This document shows, in pieces, positions 49,488 through 58,447 of a stretch of DNA of 61,522 bases. Position 1 is the first letter of the stretch. Each line of letters begins with the position of its first letter. Under the pieces are notes generated by a model. That model searched no databases. It saw nothing but the letters and a program-made list of their open reading frames with translations, and was not told the DNA's origin. The DNA is from Synechococcales cyanobacterium bin59.metabat.ball.084 (GTDB taxonomy: Bacteria > Cyanobacteriota > Cyanobacteriia > Cyanobacteriales > Chamaesiphonaceae), in the NCBI GenBank assembly GCA_013297675.1, contig JAAFHZ010000009.1, forward strand, positions 1-61,522. Direction: 5' to 3'. The translations under genes were made by a program, and so were the position numbers.

Positions 49488-51068
49488 TCATTTTAGTTTG
49501 AATTCCATTGTGACAATAAAGTCTCGTTGAGGACTGGTCGGTAACTGAAATAACATCTCTTTGAATTTAGCTTCAGCGTAGTTATCAAATCTAGGGTTAT
49601 CACAAGATTCGGCGATGCTGGTTTGGATCACTCGACCCTCACTATTGAGTTTAATGTTTACTTTTACTTGCTTAGACTCAGTTACTTCTTTGGGATAAAC
49701 CGGCTTACAGTTTTTTAGACAAGCTAGTTCGCCAAAATATTTCTGGATCTCTCGCTTACTAGTCCCGCCAGAGCCATTGCCAGAAAGATTACCGATCGAA
49801 GATGGCAAGACAGTAGCGGGCTTTATACCAATTATTGCCCCAGAATTACCGGGTTCACTGCTATTTTTCTTCGTTGGAGTTGGTTGAAGATCTAGTTTGC
49901 CAGGAGAATTATTAACAGGAGCGCCTCCAGGCGGAACCCCGATTTTATCAGTTAAACCCCAGCCCTGCTGACCGGGGGTGGTAACAGTTAGGCTATTTGA
50001 ATTATTGCCACCGCCAGATGTTAGCAAATCATCACTACCACGAATGATCACGACAGAACTTGAAGAGTCACTAGCTGTACCTGAGTTGCCTGCTTCAACA
50101 GGAGATCCTGCTAGATTTGTGGGCTGATTTGGTTGGTCAGGATTTGTCGATCGTGGACTACCTGGGTTTTTATCGCTATTGGAAGCGATGATGTTTGAGC
50201 CTTGATCGATCGTGGAAGATGCAGAGGGGTTGATCGGCTTTGTAGCAGGTCTAGTTTCTGTTGTTGCACTCGGTGTTTGATTACTCGCCGTAGTCTGAGT
50301 ATCGGGAATATTGCTATTGGGCTGAATTTTTGAAGGCGAATTGGCAGCTATAGTGCCGGGAGATGCAGCGCTAGATGGTTTATCAGTAGATGATTCTGTT
50401 GTTGGTTGAATTGGTGCGAACTGCGATTTACTGGGTTGAGTAACAATTTTGATTGGGATGGGCGTAACTTTTACCGCAGGCGTAGGAGTCGGTGTCGGCT
50501 TAATCTTTACCGAAGGCGTGGGGGTCGGTGTCGGCGCAACCTTTACCGAAGGCGTGGGGGTTGGTGTGGGCGTAACTTTTATCGAAGGCGTGGGGGTTGG
50601 TGTGGGCGTAACTTTTACCGCAGGTGTGGGAGTTGGTGTCGGCTTAATCTTCACCGAAGGCGTGGGGGTTGGTGTTGGCTTAATCTTCACCGAAGGCGTG
50701 GGGGTCGGTGTGGGCGCAACCTTTACCGAAGGCGTGGGGGTCGGTGTCGGCGTAATTTTCACCGCAGGCGTGGGGGTTGGTGTCGGCGTAATCTTCACCG
50801 CAGGCGTAGGCGCGGTCTTTGGAGAGGATGATAGTGAAACTTTGACTGAGGGCTTAGGGTTAGGACTCGCCGGGAAATCTGGCGGTAGTTCGCTACTGTC
50901 TACTAAAGTTACTTCTACCGCATGATCTGGAGCTGGCTGTGGTAGCGCATTAAAAAGCACCGCAGCGATCGAGTGTAACAACAACGAGCCACCCACCGCG
51001 CCAGCCAAAATTTTCCAGAACTTTTGTTGTTCTTGCTGACGAGCCAAGACAAGGTAATTGTAAGCCAT
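49488..51068 (-). CDS. tonB: TonB-family energy transducer with long Pro/Lys repeat linker
   Basis: 526 residues. The cytoplasmic N-terminus is followed by one membrane segment (about 19-41, ILAGAVGGSLLLHSIAAVLF). The very long periplasmic linker begins with 12-residue repeats PTPTPTP[AS][VI]K[VI][TAK] (about 85-204) and continues Ser/Pro/Asn-rich. The C-terminal TonB domain (about 435-526) contains CKPVYPKEVTESKQVKVNIK and LNSEGRVIQTSIAESCDNPR. It spans the periplasm to energise the outer-membrane receptor. It is the last gene of the BlaI-M56-ExbB-ExbD-TonB operon. Confidence 0.88.
   Translation of the reverse strand: MAYNYLVLARQQEQQKFWKILAGAVGGSLLLHSIAAVLFNALPQPAPDHAVEVTLVDSSELPPDFPASPNPKPSVKVSLSSSPKTAPTPAVKITPTPTPTPAVKITPTPTPTPSVKVAPTPTPTPSVKIKPTPTPTPSVKIKPTPTPTPAVKVTPTPTPTPSIKVTPTPTPTPSVKVAPTPTPTPSVKIKPTPTPTPAVKVTPIPIKIVTQPSKSQFAPIQPTTESSTDKPSSAASPGTIAANSPSKIQPNSNIPDTQTTASNQTPSATTETRPATKPINPSASSTIDQGSNIIASNSDKNPGSPRSTNPDQPNQPTNLAGSPVEAGNSGTASDSSSSVVIIRGSDDLLTSGGGNNSNSLTVTTPGQQGWGLTDKIGVPPGGAPVNNSPGKLDLQPTPTKKNSSEPGNSGAIIGIKPATVLPSSIGNLSGNGSGGTSKREIQKYFGELACLKNCKPVYPKEVTESKQVKVNIKLNSEGRVIQTSIAESCDNPRFDNYAEAKFKEMLFQLPTSPQRDFIVTMEFKLK
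50459..50815 (-). repeat. 36-bp tandem repeat (minisatellite) encoding the TonB linker
   Basis: About nine full units of 36 bp plus a partial one encode PTPTPTPxxKxx. Unit variants (AVKIT, SVKVA, SVKIK, AVKVT, SIKVT) occur in an order that repeats the block SVKVA-SVKIK-AVKVT, which points to past block duplication. The number of units should vary between strains. Confidence 0.85.
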
Positions 51069-51074
51069 AGACTA

Positions 51075-51506
51075 TTAACGATTTTTGGTGGCGATCGCAA
51101 TCTTGATATTTGGCACCTGGCGCAACCGATCCATAATATGAATAATATAGCCGTGACCAATTTTTTCATCGGCATTGATAATAATTGTTGTCGGGTTGGC
51201 TTTACTGGGCGGCTGTTTGCCCTTTGTTTCTTGAAGGATTGTCTGCTGTATCTGTACTGCCAAATTATCTAAAGAAGTCGTCTGACGATTGACCGCCAAA
51301 TCACCTCGATCGCTCAAGCTCAACACAATTTTGGTTTGTGCCTGCACCTTTCCGCTACCTGCGGTGGGCAAATTTACGGGTAAGCCTTTGGTTTGACTAA
51401 GAGATAAAGAAGATACAATAAAAAAAGTGAGTACAGCAAACAGCACATCAACCATCGAAACTACATTGATTTGAGGCGTTGGTCGTTGAGTAACAGGAAG
51501 ACGCAT
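51075..51506 (-). CDS. exbD: ExbD/TolR-family biopolymer transport protein
   Basis: 143 residues. The N-terminal transmembrane helix carries the essential Asp (NVVSMVDVLFAVLTFFIVSS). The periplasmic part follows (KIVLSLSDRGDLAVN, IIINADEKIGHGYIIHIMDR). Together with ExbB it forms the proton-driven motor for TonB. Its stop is 6 bp from the tonB start. Confidence 0.92.
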   Translation of the reverse strand: MRLPVTQRPTPQINVVSMVDVLFAVLTFFIVSSLSLSQTKGLPVNLPTAGSGKVQAQTKIVLSLSDRGDLAVNRQTTSLDNLAVQIQQTILQETKGKQPPSKANPTTIIINADEKIGHGYIIHIMDRLRQVPNIKIAIATKNR

Positions 51507-51556
51507 ATTTTTTACAAGATAGTTTATTGAGTGAATTAAGTCTTTAAAAGGCTAGA

Positions 51557-52186
51557 TTATTTTTGTCCGTAGTGCATTCGATAAATCAGCTCTATTTGGC
51601 CACAGTACTCTTGAAAAAAGATTAACTGCCGCTGATAGAAACTACGAAAAAAACTAGCCATAATTGAAGCAAATATCGCCACAATCAACCCAGTTGCTGT
51701 TGTGATCAAGGCTTCTCCAATTCCGGCAGAGATATTAGTAGCATTCGCACCAGCATTTCCAATATTCAAGCTAGCAAAAGAGTTCATTAAACCAGTAACG
51801 GTACCTAGTAAACCTAGTAATGGAGATAGCGTAATCACACTATCAAAAATTTCAGCAAAGCGATTTAAACCCGGTAGCTCGGCTTGAGATTCAGTTTCTA
51901 GGGCAAGCCGAAACTCTTCGGTAGTGGGTTGCGGCAAGCCCAGTGCCGCCATAAAGATCCGTGCCAAGGGCAAATCTTGCTCTTGTTCCAAATCATGGGG
52001 CTGAAGCTGCGGATATTGGCGGTAGCGTAAAAAAAAGCGCTGAACAAAGTTTTTTTGGCGACTAATTGTTTTCCACCAAAAGAAACTTCGCTCGATCGAT
52101 AGAGCAACGATCACAATTGAAAACAGCAGCAGAGGCCACATCACCAAGCCACCTGCTTGAAATGTTTTAATAATATTGGTTTCCAT
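51557..52186 (-). CDS. exbB: ExbB/TolQ/MotA-family proton channel protein
   Basis: 209 residues with three membrane segments. The conserved helix pair is visible in TLSPLLGLLGTVTGLMNSFA and GIGEALITTATGLIVAIFAS. It is the channel subunit of the TonB motor. It follows the M56 gene by 6 bp, tying the regulator and the transport genes into one transcript. Confidence 0.92.
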   Translation of the reverse strand: METNIIKTFQAGGLVMWPLLLFSIVIVALSIERSFFWWKTISRQKNFVQRFFLRYRQYPQLQPHDLEQEQDLPLARIFMAALGLPQPTTEEFRLALETESQAELPGLNRFAEIFDSVITLSPLLGLLGTVTGLMNSFASLNIGNAGANATNISAGIGEALITTATGLIVAIFASIMASFFRSFYQRQLIFFQEYCGQIELIYRMHYGQK

Positions 52187-52192
52187 AATTAG

Positions 52193-53038
52193 TCACTTAT
52201 GCAAAGGTACTATTAGTAGAGGTAATAATGGCAATAACAGCCAGCTCCACTGCCACCAGCTCGGCGGTTTCAACAATTCGGCTGGCTTAATTAGAGCTTC
52301 AATGCGCTGCGTTAGGCGATCGGGCGAATCCACATGGTTAAAGGCAGCAGCATAGCTGTCGGCAAATGCTGTGGTATATTGCACCACCAGTAATAACGAT
52401 TCTGCTAAAAGTAGGCTATCAGTGGTTTGAGCTGCCCAGCGATCAGCGCGTAGCTCCCGCAGTGCCAGCAAATCGTCCCAAATCACCTGACTATTTGGCA
52501 GCCAGATCGTAATTTGGCGCAGCCAAGCCAACCAAAAAAACCAAAAAGTATCTCGATAATAATAGTGTGCCTGTTCGTGAGCTAAGACTGCCTGCAAATG
52601 CTCAGAATCTAAGGTATCAATCAAGCCTTGGCTGATCAGTAAATCTGGTTGCCAAAAGCCTATTTGGGCAATGTAGGGAATATTAACATCTAATAATTTG
52701 ACCGATCGACCATATAGCTCTATTTGACGATAGCTACGCAACTGCTGTGAGGTTTGATAACCAGAAATCGCCATTTTCACTAAGCAAAACGCCATGAATC
52801 CTAAAAAAGCTATGGCCAACCAGTAGCTCAGCCAGCCTTCCCAGCCCCATACCATCCAGCCATGAGGACCCATTTTTAAAATAGCGATCGAACTACCCAT
52901 TAATAGCAGTGGTGGCAGCAATAAAACTGCCAGGGCATGTTGCCAGCGCTCTTGCCAATTACCAGTAGGAGCACTAACGCCCATATATCGCCATAGCCCA
53001 GCCATAGCCAAAATACTCAAAAGCATTGTTAGGTGCAT
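52193..53038 (-). CDS. M56-family (BlaR1-like) membrane metalloprotease
   Basis: 281 residues with N-terminal membrane segments and a zinc-protease HEXXH motif (LAHEQAHYYYRD), then LRELRADRWAAQ with the third zinc-ligand Glu. Two helices close the C-terminus. There is no penicillin-binding sensor domain, so the signal is not beta-lactam. M56 proteases cleave the cognate BlaI repressor on receipt of a signal. It overlaps the blaI-like gene by 10 bp. In Synechocystis a BlaI/M56 pair (PetR/PetP) responds to copper. Confidence 0.88.
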   Translation of the reverse strand: MHLTMLLSILAMAGLWRYMGVSAPTGNWQERWQHALAVLLLPPLLLMGSSIAILKMGPHGWMVWGWEGWLSYWLAIAFLGFMAFCLVKMAISGYQTSQQLRSYRQIELYGRSVKLLDVNIPYIAQIGFWQPDLLISQGLIDTLDSEHLQAVLAHEQAHYYYRDTFWFFWLAWLRQITIWLPNSQVIWDDLLALRELRADRWAAQTTDSLLLAESLLLVVQYTTAFADSYAAAFNHVDSPDRLTQRIEALIKPAELLKPPSWWQWSWLLLPLLPLLIVPLHK

Positions 53039-53451
53039 GTCTCTCTGGCCTCCCGAATGGCTTGTAGCTTTTGGCCGATCGCTTCTAATTGGGCAATGCT
53101 GGCATGATCTAGGCTATCGGCAAAAGCCGCGACTACTTCTGGTTTGCCTACGGCCAAAAATTGGTTGAGCTGCTCATAAGCTTGCAGCGCCTGTGCTTCT
53201 GCTTCAGAAACTAATGGCTGCCACACAAAACTGCGCTCTTGTTTATCACAAATTAACCAGCCCTTTTTACTGAGGCGATTTAAAACTGTAGTAACCGAAG
53301 CATAGGCTAGCTCTCGATCGGGGTCATTTAAAATCTGGTCATGAATATCTTTGACGGTGGCGGTACCGAGCTGCCAAATAATTTGCAGAATTTCGGTTTC
53401 TAACGGACCGAGTGAAATCTGTTGAGGTCGATGCTTGGGAAGTGGAACCAT
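53029..53451 (-). CDS. BlaI/MecI/CopY-family repressor
   Basis: 140 residues from MVPLPKHRPQQISLGPLETE. The winged helix (EILQIIWQLGTATVKDIHDQ, YASVTTVLNRLSKKGWL) and the C-terminal dimerisation helices are complete. It is first in the operon and so probably represses itself, the M56 protease, the ExbB-ExbD-TonB genes and perhaps the divergent receptor. The ATG at 53451 is preferred over a TTG at 53466. Confidence 0.9.
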   Translation of the reverse strand: MVPLPKHRPQQISLGPLETEILQIIWQLGTATVKDIHDQILNDPDRELAYASVTTVLNRLSKKGWLICDKQERSFVWQPLVSEAEAQALQAYEQLNQFLAVGKPEVVAAFADSLDHASIAQLEAIGQKLQAIREARETCT

Positions 53452-53481
53452 GATGTCTGAAGGCAAATTTCATCCATAGAC

Positions 53482-53503
53482 TACCGCAGTAAATTACCGC
53501 TGT
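53482..53503. promoter_or_regulatory. Possible operator in the blaI / receptor intergenic region
   Basis: The direct repeat TACCGCAGT ... TACCGCTGT (start-to-start 13 bp) lies 31 bp upstream of the blaI-like start, between the divergent promoters. It is a candidate BlaI binding site by position only. It does not match the TACA/TGTA core of known BlaI operators. Confidence 0.3.
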
Positions 53504-53686
53504 GTTTTACAGGCTGTCTTTTGACAACTGCAAATATCCCTCGCAAAATAGCCAAGTAATTTGTCTCAAAACATTGATATTTAAGGCTTTTAGCCATAGA
53601 TGCTCTGTGCCAAAGCTCCTGGGATCAATTGATCTCTTTCCCTGAACTCGTCATAAATCTTTGTAATTTTTTAAGGAATGTGCATT

Positions 53687-55684
53687 TTGAATCAGCAGTT
53701 ATTTGCTTATGTTGTCCTAAGTAGCATGGTATGTAGTTTCATCTGTGCTAATCAAGCTCATGCTCAAGAATTACCCAAAAATATTGCAGATCAGCTCCAA
53801 ACTCCCAGCAAAAAAGAATCAGACTTAACGATCGAAGTAGTCGGCCAACGTAGTTTAGAGCTACCTAAATCTGCCCCGATTTATCGAATAGAGCAAAAAG
53901 AAATTCAGCGCCAAGGCTCCAAAAATGTTGCAGATATACTGCGCAACTTGCCCGGATTTGCCGTGAATGACGCTGGCTTTGGAGCTGATATTCATACTGG
54001 TACCTATTACCGAGGCACCTCTAGTAACCAATTTATCATTTTAATCAACGGTCGCCCGATCGGCACCAATATTAGTACTTACCATGGCAACACCGATCTC
54101 AATAGCATTCCAGTAGACAGCATCGATCGAGTGGAGCTTTCTAGTGGTGCTAGCAGTATTTTGTATGGCTCGGAGGCTTTTGGTGGAGTGGTCAATATTA
54201 TCACCAAAACCTATCAAGAAAAACCCGAAACTAATTTGACCGCTGAGTTTGGCTCCTATGGTCGATCAAACTATCGTGCCAGTCATGCCGGAGGCAATGA
54301 GCAGCTCAACTATCGCTTTGGGATTGAGAGATATCGTATTGATAATGACTATAAAGTACCCGTAGGAGCAGCTAACCGCGATCCGGCTACCGGTAATTTG
54401 TTTAATGCTGATACCGATACCACCAGCTATTCTGGCAGTGTCTCGGCTCAGCTAAATCCGCGCACTCAGCTAGATATTGATGCTACTGTGATTAACAGTC
54501 GGCGGGGCTTAGTTTATTTTGGCTTTCCGTTACAAAGAGATCGTCTAAATCATGATGCTGTCAGCGTGGGGCTAAAAACTCGCACCCAGCTTGCCGCTGA
54601 TCAAAGCTCAATTTTAAATACATCTCTTGGCTATGCCCAAGATTATTTTGAAACTACCGGTCCGAGCGGTGCTAATAGTCGCACCGGCATTTTAGATACC
54701 AAGGCGGTCACGGCTAGAATAGATCACAACTGGCGCACTTCTCCCAGTAATACTCTGCGATCGGGTATTGAAGTTCAGGCTCGTCAACTGAACAGCACCG
54801 CCAATAGCACTGTTCCTAGCCGCATTGCCTTTAATGGAGTAGAAAATCGGGATACCGTTAATACAGCTATTTTTGCGGTGGATACTCTCAAGCTTACCGA
54901 TAAATGGGAGCTAGACCTGGGTTTGCGCCAAAATTTTAACAGTCAATTTGGCAGCTATCTCAATCCTAGTATTGGTTCTCGTTGGCAAATAACTCCTCAA
55001 ATTGCTGTGTTAGCTTCGGCCACTGGAGCACAGCGTAACCCCGGACTCGATCAGCTCTATGTGTATGATACAGTTCACGGCTGGCTGCCAAATCCTAATT
55101 TACAGCCAGAGACCGGCTCAACTTGGACAGCAGGGATAGATCTGGCTTTGAGTAATAATTCTACGGCGCAAATTAATTATTTTGGTAACTCGATCAATAA
55201 CCGCATTGCCACTCAAGCCACTAGCCCTACTACCACTCAATGGGCGAATGTAGGTAAAGTAGATACTAACGGCTTAGAAATTGCCTTTAAACAAAAACTA
55301 TCGCCTCAATGGTCGGCTTTTGCTAACTATACTTACACAGATGCCCAAATTCAGAGCGGTCCCGATCGCGGTTTGCAGCTTGCTTTAATTCCTTATTCGG
55401 TGGCTCAAGCTGGCATTGGCTATGCTAATAATGGCTGGGAATTAAAGTTATTAGCTAACTATAATGGGGGGACGCGGCGGGCTTTGTTTACTAGTCCTGG
55501 GCAAACTAGAACTGATTTTGTGCCAGCATTTTTAAATTTAGATATCAGCACGCGCATCCCGCTTTCTGCCCATACTGCGCTCAATTTATATGTTGAAAAT
55601 TTAGCTGATGTACAGTATGAGCGAGTCAATCGGATCTATAGCCCCGGACTTACTTTTCGGGCTGGGATCTCGGCCTTTTTCTAA
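53687..55684 (+). CDS. TonB-dependent outer-membrane receptor
   Basis: 665 residues. A signal peptide (cleavage near AHA-Q) is followed by a TonB-box-like segment (SDLTIEVVGQRS). The plug (VADILRNLPGFAVNDAGFGA, YGSEAFGGVVNIITK) and a 22-strand-type barrel end in the terminal Phe (FRAGISAFF). No siderophore-type AMIN or secretin N-terminal domain is present. The overall look is BtuB/FepA-like, but the ligand is unknown. AAGGA at 53673-53677 is 9 bp from a TTG at 53687 and directly abuts an ATG at 53678, so the TTG start is preferred. It is divergent from the blaI-M56-tonB operon. Confidence 0.9.
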   Translation: MNQQLFAYVVLSSMVCSFICANQAHAQELPKNIADQLQTPSKKESDLTIEVVGQRSLELPKSAPIYRIEQKEIQRQGSKNVADILRNLPGFAVNDAGFGADIHTGTYYRGTSSNQFIILINGRPIGTNISTYHGNTDLNSIPVDSIDRVELSSGASSILYGSEAFGGVVNIITKTYQEKPETNLTAEFGSYGRSNYRASHAGGNEQLNYRFGIERYRIDNDYKVPVGAANRDPATGNLFNADTDTTSYSGSVSAQLNPRTQLDIDATVINSRRGLVYFGFPLQRDRLNHDAVSVGLKTRTQLAADQSSILNTSLGYAQDYFETTGPSGANSRTGILDTKAVTARIDHNWRTSPSNTLRSGIEVQARQLNSTANSTVPSRIAFNGVENRDTVNTAIFAVDTLKLTDKWELDLGLRQNFNSQFGSYLNPSIGSRWQITPQIAVLASATGAQRNPGLDQLYVYDTVHGWLPNPNLQPETGSTWTAGIDLALSNNSTAQINYFGNSINNRIATQATSPTTTQWANVGKVDTNGLEIAFKQKLSPQWSAFANYTYTDAQIQSGPDRGLQLALIPYSVAQAGIGYANNGWELKLLANYNGGTRRALFTSPGQTRTDFVPAFLNLDISTRIPLSAHTALNLYVENLADVQYERVNRIYSPGLTFRAGISAFF

Positions 55685-55695
55685 CTGTGATGATG

Positions 55696-56343
55696 TTAAC
55701 CACCACTAACCCGACATTGAGACAAAATGTAGCGCAGCCGATCGTAGTCTTCTCTTAAAATCAAGCTCAAATTTCGTCCTGCTGCAATTAGCCAATCGCG
55801 ATCGAACTGGCGCATTTTATAGACTGTCCGCATCGCTGCTGCGGTCAAGGCATCAGAAGGTGCCCCGGCTACTTCTAACAATGGTCGCAAAAAATCGAAC
55901 TGCTCACTGAAATCTACGATTTCTTCCGGAGGGCATTCATAGACTGACTGGTGAATCTGTGGAGGGCGTGGCGGTAAATACTGCATATATCGTCCTAGCG
56001 GATCGGCATAGCCCACAATAATTGATTTGAACTCGGTTTTGAGCATTGCAAAAATCTGGGGCTGTTCTTCGCGGAGTTCTTCGATCGATAACCCCAAAGC
56101 TCTCGCTCGATGCACAGAATCGATCGGGGCGGTGGTGGCCGCATAGACTACCCCTAAAATTTGGTTGCCAGTTTCTTCGTCTTTGGCTTTCACAAAACTA
56201 CCAAAATCGGGCATGGTAGCCAGTTTCAATTCTTCTGAAGACAAGCACTGAGACAAAAACTCGGTGGTGCTGGTTTCGATTACTTCCGCGATGTGTGTCG
56301 GGTGGCGCGGGTTGCCAGAGAATTGGGGTAAGGGTAAGCGCAT
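55696..56343 (-). CDS. HAS-barrel-like conserved cyanobacterial protein
   Basis: 215 residues. The N-terminal part (RLPLPQFSGNPRHPTHIAEV, PDFGSFVKAKDEETGNQILG, VVYAATTAPIDSVHRA) resembles the HAS-barrel found at the N-terminus of HerA-type ATPases. The rest is helical. I know it as a conserved cyanobacterial hypothetical; the function is unknown. It is convergent with the receptor gene, 11 bp apart. Confidence 0.65.
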   Translation of the reverse strand: MRLPLPQFSGNPRHPTHIAEVIETSTTEFLSQCLSSEELKLATMPDFGSFVKAKDEETGNQILGVVYAATTAPIDSVHRARALGLSIEELREEQPQIFAMLKTEFKSIIVGYADPLGRYMQYLPPRPPQIHQSVYECPPEEIVDFSEQFDFLRPLLEVAGAPSDALTAAAMRTVYKMRQFDRDWLIAAGRNLSLILREDYDRLRYILSQCRVSGG

Positions 56344-56402
56344 AATAACAGCAGAAATCAGTAGCTTTATTCTATCTGGTTAAGGCGATCTCCACCCCTA
56401 AA

Positions 56403-56783
56403 CTACTTATATCTGGAAATTAGTGTGATGAAAAAATAGTTCAAGAATGGTATCGAACAAAGATAGAGTAGAATCAACCAGCACCTTTTGATCGTCGCAG
56501 ATAGTCTTTTCCCTAGGACAAGATGATTGAACTTTGTCCAATGGAACACCAGCACATACAAACAGAATGGTATCGATATTATTGTTATTGATGACAATAT
56601 CTCTATTGCAAAAACAACTATTTTCCATGACGCTACAAATTCTAATATCGCCATTGACATTCTTATAACTGTCAATATGACTGAGATCAACGTAACTAAC
56701 GATATCAATAAATTAAGATGATTATTTTCAGATTTAGCTGATTTCATACGCAGTTTCCTGTGTGGTAACGACGGTGATGGCAT
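56403..56783 (-). CDS. Unknown three-helix membrane protein
   Basis: 126 residues from MPSPSLPHRKLRMKSAKSEN. Three hydrophobic segments (about 30-55, 60-83 and 102-123) and a basic N-terminus. No family is recognised. The ATG at 56783 is preferred over a TTG at 56792. The region is poor in HIP1 sites compared with its neighbours. Confidence 0.5.
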   Translation of the reverse strand: MPSPSLPHRKLRMKSAKSENNHLNLLISLVTLISVILTVIRMSMAILEFVASWKIVVFAIEILSSITIISIPFCLYVLVFHWTKFNHLVLGKRLSATIKRCWLILLYLCSIPFLNYFFITLISRYK

Positions 56784-57044
56784 TTTGTTCAAAATTGTGC
56801 AGCGATCATCAATTTTTAAGTAGTTTCAGTGTGTAATATGGTATCTGAAATTATCCGCGCTATCATACATCAAAACTTGTACATGATCAATAACTGCAAC
56901 ATTGGCATTAATCACCAATAGGTAAAAATAGCCATTTGTGCTTACTAAGAATCAGCGTATTATTGATGTCTTCTCCAACTTTTAACGTTAATGTGATTCA
57001 CCATATCCGCCTGCTGATAAAATGGAGCGTTGTTGATTTTATGA

Positions 57045-57803
<759 letters not shown>

Positions 57804-58066
57804 GTTTCAGGGAAATATGAGAATCTGAGCAGGGCGATTTTACTAGTCTCTCCCTAGCTCAGATCAAAAAAATTAGGGCAAAGTATTGAAAAAGTTGACA
57901 TCTTTGTTAAGATTAATTAATCTTATTAAAATTTTAATTTAGCCTAAGCTGGCGATATATCAATCTTTCTGACTCTCTTGTGAGGTCAAATGGCTGCTGT
58001 ATCTCAACTAGCGACTAGATTACAATAGATTGCCATACATCCATATATTCATATCCTTCCAAATCG

Positions 58067-58420
58067 ATGCAGCTTACTATGACACCGCCGATTGAGATGA
58101 CGACCGAGACAATGTGGTCCGCCGCCGAACATACCATTGCCCAAAATGCCTTCCAGACTGCTTACACTCGCGAAATAGATGCGCTAATGCTGGATGTGCG
58201 CAAGCAATGCACTTCGATCGATGGCCTAGATCAAGTCTGGAAGCTCAATGACTTCTTAAACTCCAAGCGCCACGAGATTGAAGGGAAGTACGACTATCGG
58301 GAACCGGCCTTGGTGTTTGTCTTTGCGACTCTGTTGCACGACGGTTGGCTGAGTATGGATGACCTCTCTGGGTTGGATCGGCTTAAGTTAGATAAGATTT
58401 CGGCACTTGCTAATATGTAG
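58067..58420 (+). CDS. frp: Fluorescence recovery protein (FRP)-like
   Basis: 117 residues, all helical. AYTREIDALMLDVRKQC, then QVWKLNDFLNSKRHEIEGKY and FVFATLLHDGWLSMDDLSGL resemble FRP, which detaches orange carotenoid protein from phycobilisomes and resets photoprotection. The key Trp58, Asp62 and Arg68 fall at the spacing of W50, D54 and R60 of Synechocystis FRP. The fourth key residue, His53, is Asn61 here. No OCP gene is in the window. FRP identity is from memory of the family pattern. Confidence 0.65.
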   Translation: MQLTMTPPIEMTTETMWSAAEHTIAQNAFQTAYTREIDALMLDVRKQCTSIDGLDQVWKLNDFLNSKRHEIEGKYDYREPALVFVFATLLHDGWLSMDDLSGLDRLKLDKISALANM

Positions 58421-58447
58421 ATTGGCAAACCTGCCGCTCATAAAAGT

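Noticed and set aside
50459-50815. Tandem repeats considered as a CRISPR array
   Set aside because: Units are contiguous, with no spacers, and are in frame within tonB.
50406-50925. Long open frames on the plus strand opposite the tonB linker (Gly/Val-rich and Arg/Gly-rich products)
   Set aside because: They are by-products of the 36-bp repeat on the other strand; their composition is purely repetitive and they have no start context.
53467-53686. Cobalamin riboswitch upstream of the TonB-dependent receptor
   Set aside because: No B12-box-like GCCACTG element or the expected length was seen in the 220-bp region.
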